Assembly: GCA_029255685.2 (NCBI GenBank)
Contig: CM055315.2
Span: forward strand, 33,485,501 to 33,549,500
Length of the DNA: 64,000 nt
DNA from: Silene conica
Taxonomy: Eukaryota; Streptophyta; Magnoliopsida; Caryophyllales; Caryophyllaceae
Direction of reading: 5' to 3'
Positions 36,033-46,640 of this stretch are shown piece after piece. The position numbers and the translations under genes were made by a program. Positions within the stretch are counted from its first letter, which is position 1. The number at the start of each line of letters is the position of its first letter. The notes beneath the pieces are model-generated. The model saw nothing but the letters and a program-made list of their open reading frames with translations. It made no database searches and was not told where the DNA came from.

Positions 36033-38005
36033 ACAAGTCATAAGAGTCTTCCCCATCATAATTCGATCCCAAAGAAGACAAGTGAGTTTGATAAACACAA
36101 ATCGATCTTGTAGGACGTCGAAAGCATGCTCAACATCTTTTCGACAACTCTCTTGTTGAGTTGCAAATAACTTATGCTTTTGAATTTGAGACGCATTAAT
36201 TTATTTTGCAAATGTTGCCCAACCCGGATATATACCATCAACAAGATAATATCTCATGTTATACACCCTACCATTTACCGTGAAGGTGGGGCAGAATCTT
36301 CTAAAATTTCATTAAATAATGGAGAGCGTCGAAGAACACTAATATCATTGAGCGAACCTAGTGTACCGAAGAAGGCCTGCCATATCCTTAAATCGTATGA
36401 TGCGACAGCTTCCAAAATGACTATTCGTTTTGAACTTATCCCGGAGTATTGTCCTGCCCATGCTGTTGGACAACTTGTCCCCTTCCAATGCATGCAGTCA
36501 ATGCTACCCAACATAACAGGAAATCCACGAACCTCCCCCATATGAAGTATCCTTGCTAAATCTTCAGCGTTGGGTTTACGTAGATACTCATTCCCAAAGT
36601 TAGATATCACACCTTTGATGAACGATTTGAGAGTCTCTTATGGATGTTTCACACATACACCAAACTTGTCTACTGAATCAGTAGACATACCATATGCTAG
36701 AAGTCTTAAAGCAACAGTGCATCTCTCCAATGTAGAGAAACTAAGTCTCCCATTACAGTCGGCCCGTTGTTGAGAAAATCGGTCATTGGCGGATAGAGCA
36801 TTAACTAAGCGCATAAATACATGCTTGTGCATGCGAAATATTCGGCGAAATAGCTCCTATATGGATAAACCGGATCCATAAAGTAGTCATTGTATAACTG
36901 TATGACTCTCTTCACGATTCCTCTCAATGTTTCTCCTAGGGCGTCCAGGAGGACGAAATGGTTGTTGTATATGTCTGTTGAAATCGAGCTTGTAGGACGT
37001 CGAAAGCATGCTCAACATCTTTTCGACAACTCTCTTGTTGAGTTGCAAATAACTTATGCTTTTGAATTTGAGACGCATTAATTTATTTTACAAATGTTGC
37101 CCAACCCGGATATATACCATCAACAAGATAATATCTCATGTTATACACCCTACCATTTACCGTGAAGGTGGGGCAGAATCTTCTAAAATTTCATTAAATA
37201 ATGGAGAGCGTCGAAGAACACTAATATCATTGAGCGAACCTAGTGTACCGAAGAAGGCCTGCCATATCCTTAAATCGTATGATGCGACAGCTTCCAAAAT
37301 GACTATTCGTTTTGAACTTATCCCGGAGTATTGTCCTGCCCATGCTGTTGGACAACTTGTCCCCTTCCAATGCATGCAGTCAATGCTACCCAACATAACA
37401 GGAAATCCACGAACCTCCCCCATATGAAGTATCCTTGCTAAATCTTCAGCGTTGGGTTTACGTAGATACTCATTCCCAAAGTTAAATATCACACCTTTGA
37501 TGAACGATTTGAGAGTCTCTTATGGATGTTTCACACATACACCAAACTTGTCTACTGAATCAGTAGACATACCATATGCTAGAAGTCTTAAAGCAGCAGT
37601 GCATCTCTCCAATGTAGAGAAACTAAGTCTCCCATTACAGTCGGCCCGTTGTTGAGAAAATCGGTCATTAGCGGATAGAGCATTAACTATGCGCATAAAT
37701 ACATGCTTGAGCATGCGAAATATTCGGCGAAATAGCTCCTATGGATAGACCGGATCCATAAAGTAGTCATTGTATAACTGTATGACTCTCTTCACGATTC
37801 CTCTCAATGTTTCTCCTAGGGCGTCCAGGAGGACGAAATGGTTGTTGTATATGTCTGTTGAAATATACATTCAAACATTGGGGTACAAGGTTTTGTATAG
37901 ACTCAGATTCTTCATCCATTTGATTTTCCCATTCGTAATCGGAAAGCCTATTTTGATAGACAATATCATCGTTTGAAGAATTTAACTAGAACTTGACTCA
38001 GACAT
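36033..38005 (-). pseudogene. PIF/Harbinger transposase, main part with tandem internal duplication
   Basis: DDE transposase that would move the host PIF element and related MITEs. Starting at the ATG 38003-38005 (MSESSS), an early stop and a one-base shift precede DYEWENQMDEES. Then come RHIQQPFRPPGRPRRNIERN, MLKHVFMRIVNALS, GISSKRIVILEAVASYDLRIW and the first catalytic Asp in MLGSIDCMHW. The second Asp lies in AFFGTLGSLNDISVL, and RKDVEHAF-DVLQ near 36120 may hold the catalytic Glu. The stretch 36101-36982 is repeated at 36983-37862, so N-terminal and catalytic parts occur twice. The end at 36033 is cut by the LTR block; the remaining C-terminus is at 15171-15409. Confidence 0.85.
36101..37862. 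repeat. 882-bp direct tandem duplication within the PIF gene
   Basis: Two copies, unit length 882 with one 2-bp indel (TATATGG against TATGG near 36859/37741). I count fewer than ten substitutions by eye, so about 99 percent identity. The junction shares AAATCGA, a short homology that could have guided unequal exchange or slippage. Confidence 0.92.
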
Positions 38006-38100
38006 TGTAATAGTGTTTTTTTAAAGATTAATGTATAATATTGAGAATTAATTGATAGAAAAAAATTGTGAGAATGATTTTGTTCAACAACTATAAGGGG

Positions 38101-38108
38101 TATATATA
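38101..38108 (-). promoter_or_regulatory. TATA box of the PIF transposase gene
   Basis: TATATATA on the minus strand about 95 bp upstream of the ATG at 38005. Confidence 0.5.
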
Positions 38109-38996
38109 AGTTATTTATGTCTAACGGCTATATTGAATCCATGATCTTTATAAAAATTAATTACTCTCTTTTTTCTTTCTTTCTTATTCTATTGTAATTC
38201 TAACATTTTAATTATGAAGCTTTGTTTCTTAGTAGTCAATAAGTTTCACAATCCTTTAATATTTACATAAATTAGTTAATATAATATAAAAGTAAACATA
38301 TGAATATAAATTAATTTGGGAAAATATGAAAAATCAAAACGTTACAAAGCCAAACATTTTACATAATTTGTCAAGTTTGATTGGCCCGAGAGTAAAATAA
38401 GAAATTCAGACAGTAAACAGGGAGATTGTGCTACAATTTATTTGACCCGAGAGTAATTATTATTAATATTACTATTGTTCGGCTAAGTTCTAAAAACAAC
38501 ATAATAATTTATATATTTTTTTCACATATTTAAAAGTAACCCGTACATTTTTACACGGGATTAAAATTAGTTATATTATAAATGAGAAATAAAATTTAAA
38601 TGATAAATAAAGATACTATAAACGGAGCCGGACATGAGAACAACTTTTAAGAAAGAAATAAAAAAACCAATATGAAGCAAAAGTTTCGATCCATGATACA
38701 TGCACATAATTGAAATCTCTTACAATCTCAAGATTCACATATTACAAACTATGGACAACCCAATTAACTTGTACTACTGGCTACTGCTACGACATCCCGA
38801 GATTAGCGTATGCGACATAATTCACGTCAATATTAGCTACGTTCATTTTTAATAAGTGGGAGAATTAGTGCGAGATGAATTATAAAAGGTTTGTAATTAA
38901 ATTTTAGGTAGAAACTAACTACTAAAATTGAGATAATCCAGTAATGGAGTAATGGTTTGCGACCTTGCTGATTCATTTCATAAAATCACACGAGGG

Positions 38997-41008
38997 TTAG
39001 CAAGGGAATTTATCGATGAACCACACAATGATATTAACGGGAAGCTTCACCAACTCCATTGCCAAATCTGCAATGCCGGCACAACAACAGCAACATGGGC
39101 AACAGCTCAATACAAATCTGTCATTATTATAATCAATCTTTTAATACCCCTCCTTGATTAACAATCTTAAGCAAATCAGATTAAAAAGGCTCAAGAATAT
39201 AATAACTTGAAAGAGACTACACCATATATTAAGGGCTACAATCCTCCAAATACATTTATTTTTATTTTTATTTTTGAATATTGCAGTTTGATTGGGTATA
39301 TTCGTTTTAACCTGAAAACTGATCAAATTGTACTCCATTTAAATTGATTAGAAAAGCTTTTTTCCTATACCGGCTTTTGTCACTTCTCTATTTAAGTCGC
39401 TTAAAATTTAAGATAAATATATTAATCCTAATTTGCGATACTAACGAGTTGACCATTGGTAGACGTGAGGCTATGAAGAACTAGTATTATTGACTATTCC
39501 GTTAGGCAATGAAACAGTTTTTGGTGAACATTTTTGTCACTCTATTAATTCACCTTCCAAAACTTTTATTTTATATTTTAACTTGATTAATTTCAAGTAT
39601 TGTAACAGCCACCCAAAAAAATTAACACCAAAGCCTTAATACAAATTGCATTGGATAAAAGGCTAATATGAAGTATCTTTGACACCATTAACTACCCGAA
39701 TATAATAGGATTAATTGATAGAAATACTCCGAACTATGGGTGGACTGCTCAAAATATTCTAAACTTTATTTTAACTACCAATATAACCAATTAATGCCCT
39801 CGTTTGCTTTAGGTAGAATATGTAGTTTTGTTAACTTATTGTAGCATGTTTTAATGATGTGATTAGGTGAATAGATTAACATAGAAGAAAAAAGGGAAAG
39901 ACGGGTTAAAGAAGGGTTACAAATTTATTTAGTTATTTAGCAGGTAACAGGTGATATATTATAATAAAAGCGAATTAGAGCATTAGTTTGTTATATTGTT
40001 AGTTAAAATAAAGTTTGGAGTATTTTGAGCAGGACACCCATAGTTCAGAGTATTCTTATAAATTAATCCAATATAATAAGTGAAAACAATGAAAAGAAAC
40101 AAAACAAGGAAAAAGAAATGAAAAATACGATAAAAAGTGGTTTTTCACTAACTTAATGAAAAATTTGTCAAAAAATATAGATATTTTTTACAATACAAAA
40201 ACGAGGGATACTTTTAATTTTTTTCCCAAGAGATTTAGATATTGTAAAAAGATCAATTTTGGAAAAACGTTGCGATATGATGGTAATTCATGTTTTACAA
40301 TAATTACCAAGAGAATACGGGTATTTTACGCATTTGGTTTTATTAAATCGGTTTTTCTAACGGTTGTCTTAAGGATACCCAATGAATCTTTCCATATTTG
40401 ATTTATTAGGGCACACATTAGAAAAACCGTTATTAAATTAGTAAACAAATCAACCATACCATTAATACATTCGGTCAAAATATAGAGAAAAGAGAGTTTA
40501 TTACGGAGTATCAAAGATTGTTGTCTTATTAAAATTACGGTTTTTTGAGGACATACATTAATCGTTTAAAAAAAAGAAAGATTTTGAGAATATATAATGA
40601 ATGATTGATACGCAAACTCACATTTGTTATAATTGGTGAAATATTCTCAACAATCTTTTTCTAATTAACTTACTATTAATATGTGGTTTTAAGACGCACG
40701 TTAAAAAAACCGAATTAATAATAGCAACAAGAAATCCAAGAATTTGTGATTACCAAAACCCTAATGGACAGGCATGGTTACATAGCCGTCAGCTGAAGGT
40801 GTTGTACTAAAGAGTCGAATATTGAAAAGATGATGACTTGAAAATGTGAATGAGAATCATATATGTATATAGTGATGAAAAGAAGAGTAGAAGAAAGAAG
40901 ATACCCAATAATCCAAACAACGGCACCAATAAGAGATAATACCAAGGAAAGAAGAGCGAACGGAAGACCTATCAAGAACCCAAGTGGTCTACATCTGCAT
41001 TCTCCCAT
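38997..41008 (-). CDS. TAX: TAXIMIN-type small cysteine-rich peptide, two exons
   Basis: Exon 1 (40905-41008) starts [20 protein letters not shown] and continues with a hydrophobic stretch to VVWIIG, ending in phase 2 at donor GG/GTATCT. Exon 2 (38997-39117) begins after acceptor GACAG and gives [14 protein letters not shown], then [20 protein letters not shown] and DKFPC with a TAA stop (38997-38999). The split codon GG/A is Gly. Product 74 residues, the length of the TAXIMIN family. Taximins are conserved plant peptides with an N-terminal hydrophobic segment, a CxCRPLGF start and a cysteine cluster; Arabidopsis TAX1 affects organ separation (recalled from the literature). No stop or frameshift is present and both splice sites are canonical, so this is probably a working host gene. 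The 1,787-bp intron carries a Mutator MITE. A TATA-like run is at 41211-41224. Confidence 0.88.
39708..40069. mobile_element. Mutator-type MITE in the TAXIMIN intron, 9-bp duplication
   Basis: 362 bp with long terminal inverted repeats (GGATTAATT...AATACTC(C/T)GAACTATGGGTG, over 50 bp with few mismatches) and flanked by AATATAATA at 39699-39707 and 40070-40078. A 9-bp duplication is typical of Mutator-like elements. A second copy is at 59053-59417. Confidence 0.92.
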
Positions 41009-41210
41009 TTTTTTATCTATTCTTTCTATTTCTATTTTCTTCTAATATTTTCTGCCAACTTTCTTCAAATGATCTCTCTTAATTTTAATTTTGGAAGATT
41101 ATTTGTGAAGCAACCACAGGTTTAACAAATACCCTTCAAATCGCAATTCCTCACTAATTAACTCATTTCTTTTCATATTTAGAACAAATTAGGTTTTAAA
41201 ACTACGGCTT

Positions 41211-41224
41211 ATATATATATATAT
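41211..41224 (-). promoter_or_regulatory. TA dinucleotide run, possible TATA box of the TAXIMIN gene
   Basis: TATATATATATATA followed on the minus strand by AAGCCG, about 200 bp upstream of the ATG at 41008; it would give a 5' leader of about 170 nt. It could equally be a plain microsatellite. Confidence 0.35.
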
Positions 41225-41408
41225 AGGTATACAAACTGACTAAGTTCAGTTGTTTATATGATCGAGTGCCGTTCAACCTACTTCATTCCACAAACACCCC
41301 AACTCCCATCATAACTTATGCTCGACGTGGTAGCCACAACTCGAGTAACATATTTAATTCAAGTCAAAACTCAACTATATAAAAGAATAAATAATGTTCT
41401 GCATCAAT

Positions 41409-41855
41409 GTTGTTAGGATCGAGATTCTACATTAGATCGATGAGTTTCTTAGGATTGAATCAGTAGAATCATATCGTAGAATCGTAAGATCCTATAAATT
41501 AACTAAAATACATAATTGTGCTATCAAAATATGTTAAAATCTTGTGCTTAAATCTCAAAACACTTCTATCTTGCCATGTGCCTACTAATTATTTACATTT
41601 ATATTATATTTTTATATTAAAAGTTATATATAAAATTTTAGTAACTAAAAAAAATTAAATTGTAATAATGTAGGATCGGGTTGCATAATCATAGGATCGT
41701 ACGATCAGGTTAAGATTCTACTTTGAAAAAATTTGACTCAACTTGAATCGTAAGATCCTACAAATTTAAGATCCTACCTAGGATCAGGTTCGGTCACCGA
41801 TTTTTGAATCGTAGAATCGTAAGATCCTACAATCCGGATCGGGAGTTTAACAACA
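41409..41855. repeat. AT-rich repeat with multiple GAATCGTAAGATCCTAC words
   Basis: At least four imperfect copies of the word in both orientations between ends that read TGTTGTTAGGATCG and, inverted, TGTTGTTAAACTCCCGATC. This looks like a MITE-like element, but no target duplication was established. Confidence 0.4.
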
Positions 41856-42314
41856 CCTATTATACTCGAATCAAGGGGTCAACAAGAGAAACGGATAGGA
41901 TTATTTCTCGGTTCAAGTTCGGATCGGTTATAACCGCGTGGAATTGGACCATTAGATGACTAGAACGCTAAAACTACTCTTTCATAAAGTCTCTAATCCT
42001 TATATGTCAAGAGAATCAAAACAATTCGGCTTCAACGCATGTAAAATTGCATGAAAATATTTTTAGTAACATTAATATAATGGTTAACATTTTGAAAATA
42101 TTAATGTAATGTATATAAATATTTCATACTTCATTTCTTGGGTAATGATTAATGTTTAGAGCACATACAAAAAAAATTACACAGGTTTGAAACTTATCCA
42201 TGTTTGAAATTCGTGTAATTTTGTACGGATGTTACAATAACATAAAAGGTTAGTTTGTTCTTGGTATTGTCAATGTTAATGAATCTTGAGATCGTCGATG
42301 ATCGAATAAGACCC

Positions 42315-42948
42315 ATGGGCGGATCTAGCCCTGGGGCTAGGTGGGCTTAAGCCCAACCAACTTTTAAGATTAAAATGAATATATATCTTAAAATATTTAG
42401 TGTTATAATGAGTCTCAGTTGGTAAGAGTAATAGTAAAGGGGTTTGTTACTACTTAATGGTAGAGGTTCGAACCTCGTTAGTGTATTCGAGAATACAAAA
42501 ATATTGTATTCAAAAAGATATTGTATTCAAAAAGAAAAGTTGTTTAGCGCCATAAATTCTAATAATATTAATGTTGTTAGAATAAGAATCTTTACTTTTA
42601 ACAAAGTTGAGATACCTGTCTATTCGAGAATACAAAAATATTGTATTAAAAAAGAAGGAGATTATAAGACGTTTACGGTTTTTTTAGTGATGATTGTTGA
42701 ATTTATTTGTATATAGCGAAACTTGTATCCTTGAATAATATTCAATCATACTGTATACTTTCAATAAAATATCATTTATAAATAATGCCCAAATGACTCT
42801 GTGAGAAAGGGAGCAACCCCTAAATGACTAACATCTTTCACATATGTGCAACCTCAATTATACGTTTTGTTTGATGGTTTTATATGACTAATCATCGCGG
42901 ACATAAGTCTAGCCCACCCCACTTCTCAATCCTGAATCCGTCCGTGAC
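42315..42948. mobile_element. Unclassified element with inverted GGCGGAT ends and internal pol III boxes
   Basis: Left end GGGCGGATCTAGCCC, right end inverse of GGACGGATTCAGGATT. In the interior, box A-like TCTCAGTTGGTAAGAG (about 42412) and box B-like GGTTCGAACC (about 42465) are at tRNA-like spacing. The combination of TIR-like ends and a tRNA-like middle resembles the repeat at 34607. Confidence 0.4.
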
Positions 42949-43553
42949 CATCCATAATGGCGAAGGACGTCAAACTTTGGTGAAGGAAATCATAGCTAAG
43001 AATGTTTTGGTAAATTTTTAATGTATTGACCAAGTGATAATATATTGTGAATTTGCTTGAATGGATATTAACAACATATTTCAACTAAGGAAAGTTTACT
43101 ATAAGTATAATATTCTTCATATTTTTTATGACAGTCAACTAAAATCTATAGGGGGTTGCGAAAGGTCGTCGACGTTTTGCGAAAAATCGTCGACGTTTTT
43201 TAGAAAAAAGACAACTCTTGCCCTTTTCTCTCTCTCTCTCTCTCTCTAGCTTTTATTCTCTGAAACAAAAACAACAAAAACAACGTAAGTTCCTAAGAAA
43301 CGGTTTCAACTTCGAACATCAACATCAAATAACGACAACGATTTAATGTCAAACGACGACAAGGATTCATCGATAACTAACTTAAATCTTAGATTTTTTT
43401 TTCGATTAATTTTTGTTGAATTACATGTTTAAGCCTTGAAATTAGGTTGAATTAATCGTACAAGGCATAGAATAGACAAATTGAACTCAATCGAAATTTT
43501 GAATTAGACTTGAAAACTAAACGTCCTAGCGTGGAATGGACTTGAAAACTGGC

Positions 43554-43702
43554 CGTCCATACATGGTATGGACGTGAATAGTGCACGTCCAAACCATGCA
43601 TGGACGTGTTTTATTCACGTCCACTCCATGTATGGACGTGAATAGTACACGTCCATGCATGGTTTGAACGTGTACTATTCACGTCCATACCATGTATGGA
43701 CG
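43554..43702. repeat. Five CGTCCA-N9-TGGACG palindromes at exact 32-bp period, upstream of TATA
   Basis: Sites begin at 43554, 43586, 43618, 43650 and 43682. Each is 21 bp, with half-sites CGTCCA and TGGACG (TGAACG in the fourth). Spacers are 11 bp, alternately containing AATAGT and ATTATT-like words. The whole region folds further as a hairpin with 70-bp arms (43539-43608 and 43648-43717) and two mismatches. The TATA box of the neighbouring gene lies 140 bp downstream. Confidence 0.95.
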
Positions 43703-43842
43703 GCCAGTTTTCAAGTCTTTATATTTCCGTCATTTTAACCAATTTTGTTTAGGTTGTAATATTGAAATGTAACCGTTGTGATTTCAAATTTCAAAATGTT
43801 ACCGTTACAATTTGAAAATGTTACCGTTATACTATGGCTTCT

Positions 43843-43850
43843 TATAAATA
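43843..43850 (+). promoter_or_regulatory. TATA box (TATAAATA)
   Basis: Lies 69 bp upstream of the ATG at 43919, and decides for that start rather than the frame-extending ATG at 43778, which is upstream of the TATA box. Confidence 0.6.
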
Positions 43851-43918
43851 CTGGTTTCATGTTGATTGTAATCGCAACAACCACAACATCATTCACTACT
43901 AAAATCATTTCTTTTAAT

Positions 43919-44392
43919 ATGGCTCTCACAAATGTTCAAAAAAACAGAGCCTATCAGCTAAGGATCGATCTTATAACTACGCAGTTCTTAGTACTAGTTT
44001 CTCGCCTTGAACTAGTCATTCCGAGTGACACTGTCTGGGACCTGGTAGAACATCCTCCAATTGTCAACCTTTTTGGCATCCTACACGGTAACCCCCTCTG
44101 CAGTCCGGTTGTTCCAGACGATGAAGTTACTGATGAGATTGTAACTGGGAAGATGTGGGAGTTCCGCAAGCTAAGAAGTGATTTCCTTAAATATATCGAG
44201 CTTATACTAAACTTGATAGACTACGCAACACTATCTGATTTGTGTGCCGGTAGAGTGTTCAATCTAGGTAATGTCCGTCTGCGCATTTTAATGTTTTATG
44301 ATCATTACGTGGCTAGTCAACCTGAAATAATTGAAGCTGGAGATTACGAAGGAGATCTGGATTCTTCATCTTCGTCATCTGAAGATAATTAA
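43919..44392 (+). CDS. Unidentified 157-residue protein of the TIR element
   Basis: Starts MALTNVQKNRAYQLRIDL after a well-placed TATA box. The protein is largely helical in appearance, with hydrophobic patterning (DLITTQFLVLVSRLELVIPS, YIELILNLIDYATLSDL), and ends in an acidic serine tail (DLDSSSSSSEDN). No known domain is recognised; no signal peptide or membrane segment from this start. It faces the plant-mobile-domain gene tail to tail within the same inverted repeats and may be an accessory protein. The open frame without damage over 474 bp argues for recent function. Confidence 0.55.
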   Translation: MALTNVQKNRAYQLRIDLITTQFLVLVSRLELVIPSDTVWDLVEHPPIVNLFGILHGNPLCSPVVPDDEVTDEIVTGKMWEFRKLRSDFLKYIELILNLIDYATLSDLCAGRVFNLGNVRLRILMFYDHYVASQPEIIEAGDYEGDLDSSSSSSEDN

Positions 44393-44532
44393 GTATTGTA
44401 AACTTGTATTTGATGTTTGATGTGTTTTCGTTAATGTCTAATGTATTCTATGTTTTCATCAAATTTTAGTTACGATTTATGTTTTATGTGCTTTTGTTCA
44501 TGCCCGATGTAAGCTATGAGTTCCAATATGTA

Positions 44533-44788
44533 CTTCCTCCATTTTTCTATGTTCTTCCCATTTGCTTTATTGCGGTCTCCAAGACGCACCTTTGACCGTC
44601 TTTTCCGACACCTATACGATATTTTTTTCTATTGAATTTTTTTTCCCCACGAAGATTTGTTGATAATAATTGTAAATGTTCTAATTTTATAACTTAAAAT
44701 TCATTATTGTCTAACTTACTTACGGTCAAAGTTCGAAAACTTTGACCTCCAAAAAGCAAATGGGAAGAACATAGAAAAATGGAGGAAG
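44533..44788. mobile_element. Stowaway MITE, TA duplication
   Basis: 256 bp with near-perfect 36-bp inverted repeats (CTTCCTCCATTTTTC... to ...GAAAAATGGAGGAAG), flanked by TA at 44531-44532 and 44789-44790. It sits between the two genes of the TIR element. Confidence 0.93.
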
Positions 44789-44895
44789 TATTAAAATATG
44801 CATAAAATAACTAATAAACTAACAAAGAAATCACGAGAAAAATAAAATAGTCCGTACAAAAGACAACAAATAAAGTCCAAGCATAAAAAAACTAA

Positions 44896-46488
44896 CTAGT
44901 AAACTACATCATCATCATCATCATCATCGTCCTCCTCCTCATCATCATCATCAGCCTGATCATCCTCAACGTCATCCTTCGATATGTAGAACCGCTCCAT
45001 ATCATCGACCAAGCGTCGCACGTACGGCCATTTCTGGTCGGGGTCTTGAGTATAAATCTGCGAGAAATGACGGCTAAGAGCCCGGCCAACCTCCGGCTCC
45101 TCGGTGAAAGGGGGTGCTTCCATCTCAACACGGCGTGTAGGGGGTAGAAGTATGGGTGAGAAATCTTCTTGTACCAACTCATGTAACGTGGATCACACTG
45201 AAACGACATCAAAGCCCGGTCATGACGCTGTCTCAACGGACTCTCAGCCTCTCTCAAACCCCAATCCAAATCAGCAGCATCACCGTACGACAGCTTGTAA
45301 CCCTGAGCCGGCTTCGCCGGACGACTCTCGGCAGCTGGGACCCGCATAGGGTTCGGGTAATCCTGAACATAGCCAAACTGATGGAGACACCTATCAGGCT
45401 GGTACGGCTCCACTATATCCATAAACCTGATCACCCCCGAGTAGAGCGTACTCCGACAACCCCTGTGTGGGCTAACACCGTAAGGGAGCCACCTCACCTG
45501 CTCCGCCCTCAGCCCGTCCAACCTCTGCCTGTGTTGCTCCAACAACTCCTCATCTCCCCTAAACCTAGGAACCCGTGACCAAGCCTCGACAAGTGGTCGT
45601 CCCTTAACATAATATCCCGAGTGAGGCCTGAACGTCGGAAAGTACTCGTATATCCAAGCCTGAAGCAACGGCAGACAACCGCTAACTCCAGCTGCCTCCC
45701 TACGCGAAGCCATCCCCAACTGTCGGTACAGGTACGCCAATGTCGCGGCCCCCCAAGAATAACCGCCTAAATCATCTAAATCATCAAACATCGGCAACAT
45801 ACGAGCGACAACCCGATCGCTGGACTTGTTGGTGAACAGAGTCTGTCCAACCAACAACATCATGTACGCCCGTAGGGAGTCCTGCTGGCTCCCCTTCTCC
45901 ACAACATCCATCAACTTCCTCACCAAAATCCCCCCACCCATGTAAAGGGGTGCAGTCACGGCCGCCACGTCAATGCCAAACAAGGCCGCGAACTTCCCCT
46001 TCAAACCACTCTCCCCCCTCGTACCCTCGTCCATAACCCTAGCGCCATCCACCCGTATGCCGAGGATCCTGTGAACGTCGTGCAACAGTATCGTAATCTC
46101 ACCAAACGGCATGTGGAAAGTGTTGGTGTCCGGCTGCCACCTCTCAACGAACGCACTAATAACGTTCTCATCCAACCCAGTGGTCAAACAGGTCCTAAGA
46201 TGATCAAGCCCGCTCTCGGCAACTCTATCCATAACCGCAGAGCGGACCCTCAACTTACTCATCTTCTCCATAGCGCCCGGCCTCTCGTAACACGTGATCC
46301 ACTTCTCACGCTCCCCTCATCCGTCCAACTACTGCGAGCTACGTGGCCACCGAAGCTACGTAAGACAGTAGGTAGAGACGGCCCCCTACAACCGGACCCT
46401 GTAGACGCCAGGAAAGATCCGGAGTCTTCTTCCTCCCGCCCGTGCTACTAGAGGCCCCACTCTCCACAAATGGCCCGGCCGCTACCAT
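44896..46488 (-). pseudogene. Plant mobile domain (PMD/MAIN-like) protein gene, frameshifted
   Basis: PMD proteins (MAIN, MAIL1) act in the nucleus in silencing of transposons and genes; related copies lie in transposons. The likely start is the ATG at 46486-46488 (MVAAGPFVESGASSSTGGRK). Indels near 46385 and 46305 shift it through LRSFGGHVARSSWTDEG into the main frame (46271-44904), which shows ISAFVERWQPDTNTFHMPFG, EITILLHDVHRILGIRVDG, LLVGQTLFTNKSSDRV, WGAATLAYLYRQL and LPLLQAWIYEYFPTFRP. Near 45140 a C run appears one base short: the next frame carries the natural acidic tail (VDDMERFYISKDDVEDDQAD and an Asp run). The Met run at the end of the long frame is just the ATG reading of the same GAT repeat. 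Ancestral length about 530 residues. Confidence 0.82.
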
Positions 46489-46494
46489 CACGTA

Positions 46495-46640
46495 CGATCA
46501 CCAAGCCCAACGTGGACTTCCCACGTCTCTCCCCCTCACCGACGTCCACGCCCCACGTCTCTCCCCATGACCGACGTGCGCTTCCCACGTCTCTCCCATG
46601 ACCAACGTGCACTTCGCGTGTCCCTCCCCCACTAGGCCTC
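46495..46640. repeat. Imperfect tandem repeat of about 33 bp
   Basis: Four units with CCCACGTCTCTCCCC and (T)GACCGACGTGC words upstream of the PMD gene start. A minus-strand frame through it is low-complexity and not called as a gene. The position mirrors the palindrome array upstream of the other gene of this element. Confidence 0.7.

Noticed and set aside
38952..39161. Plus-strand 69-residue frame
   Set aside because: It is the opposite strand of TAXIMIN exon 2, which has conserved residues, splice site and stop.
44896..44960. Poly-methionine tail of the long PMD frame
   Set aside because: Frameshift artefact of a GAT repeat that encodes an acidic Asp tail in the natural frame.
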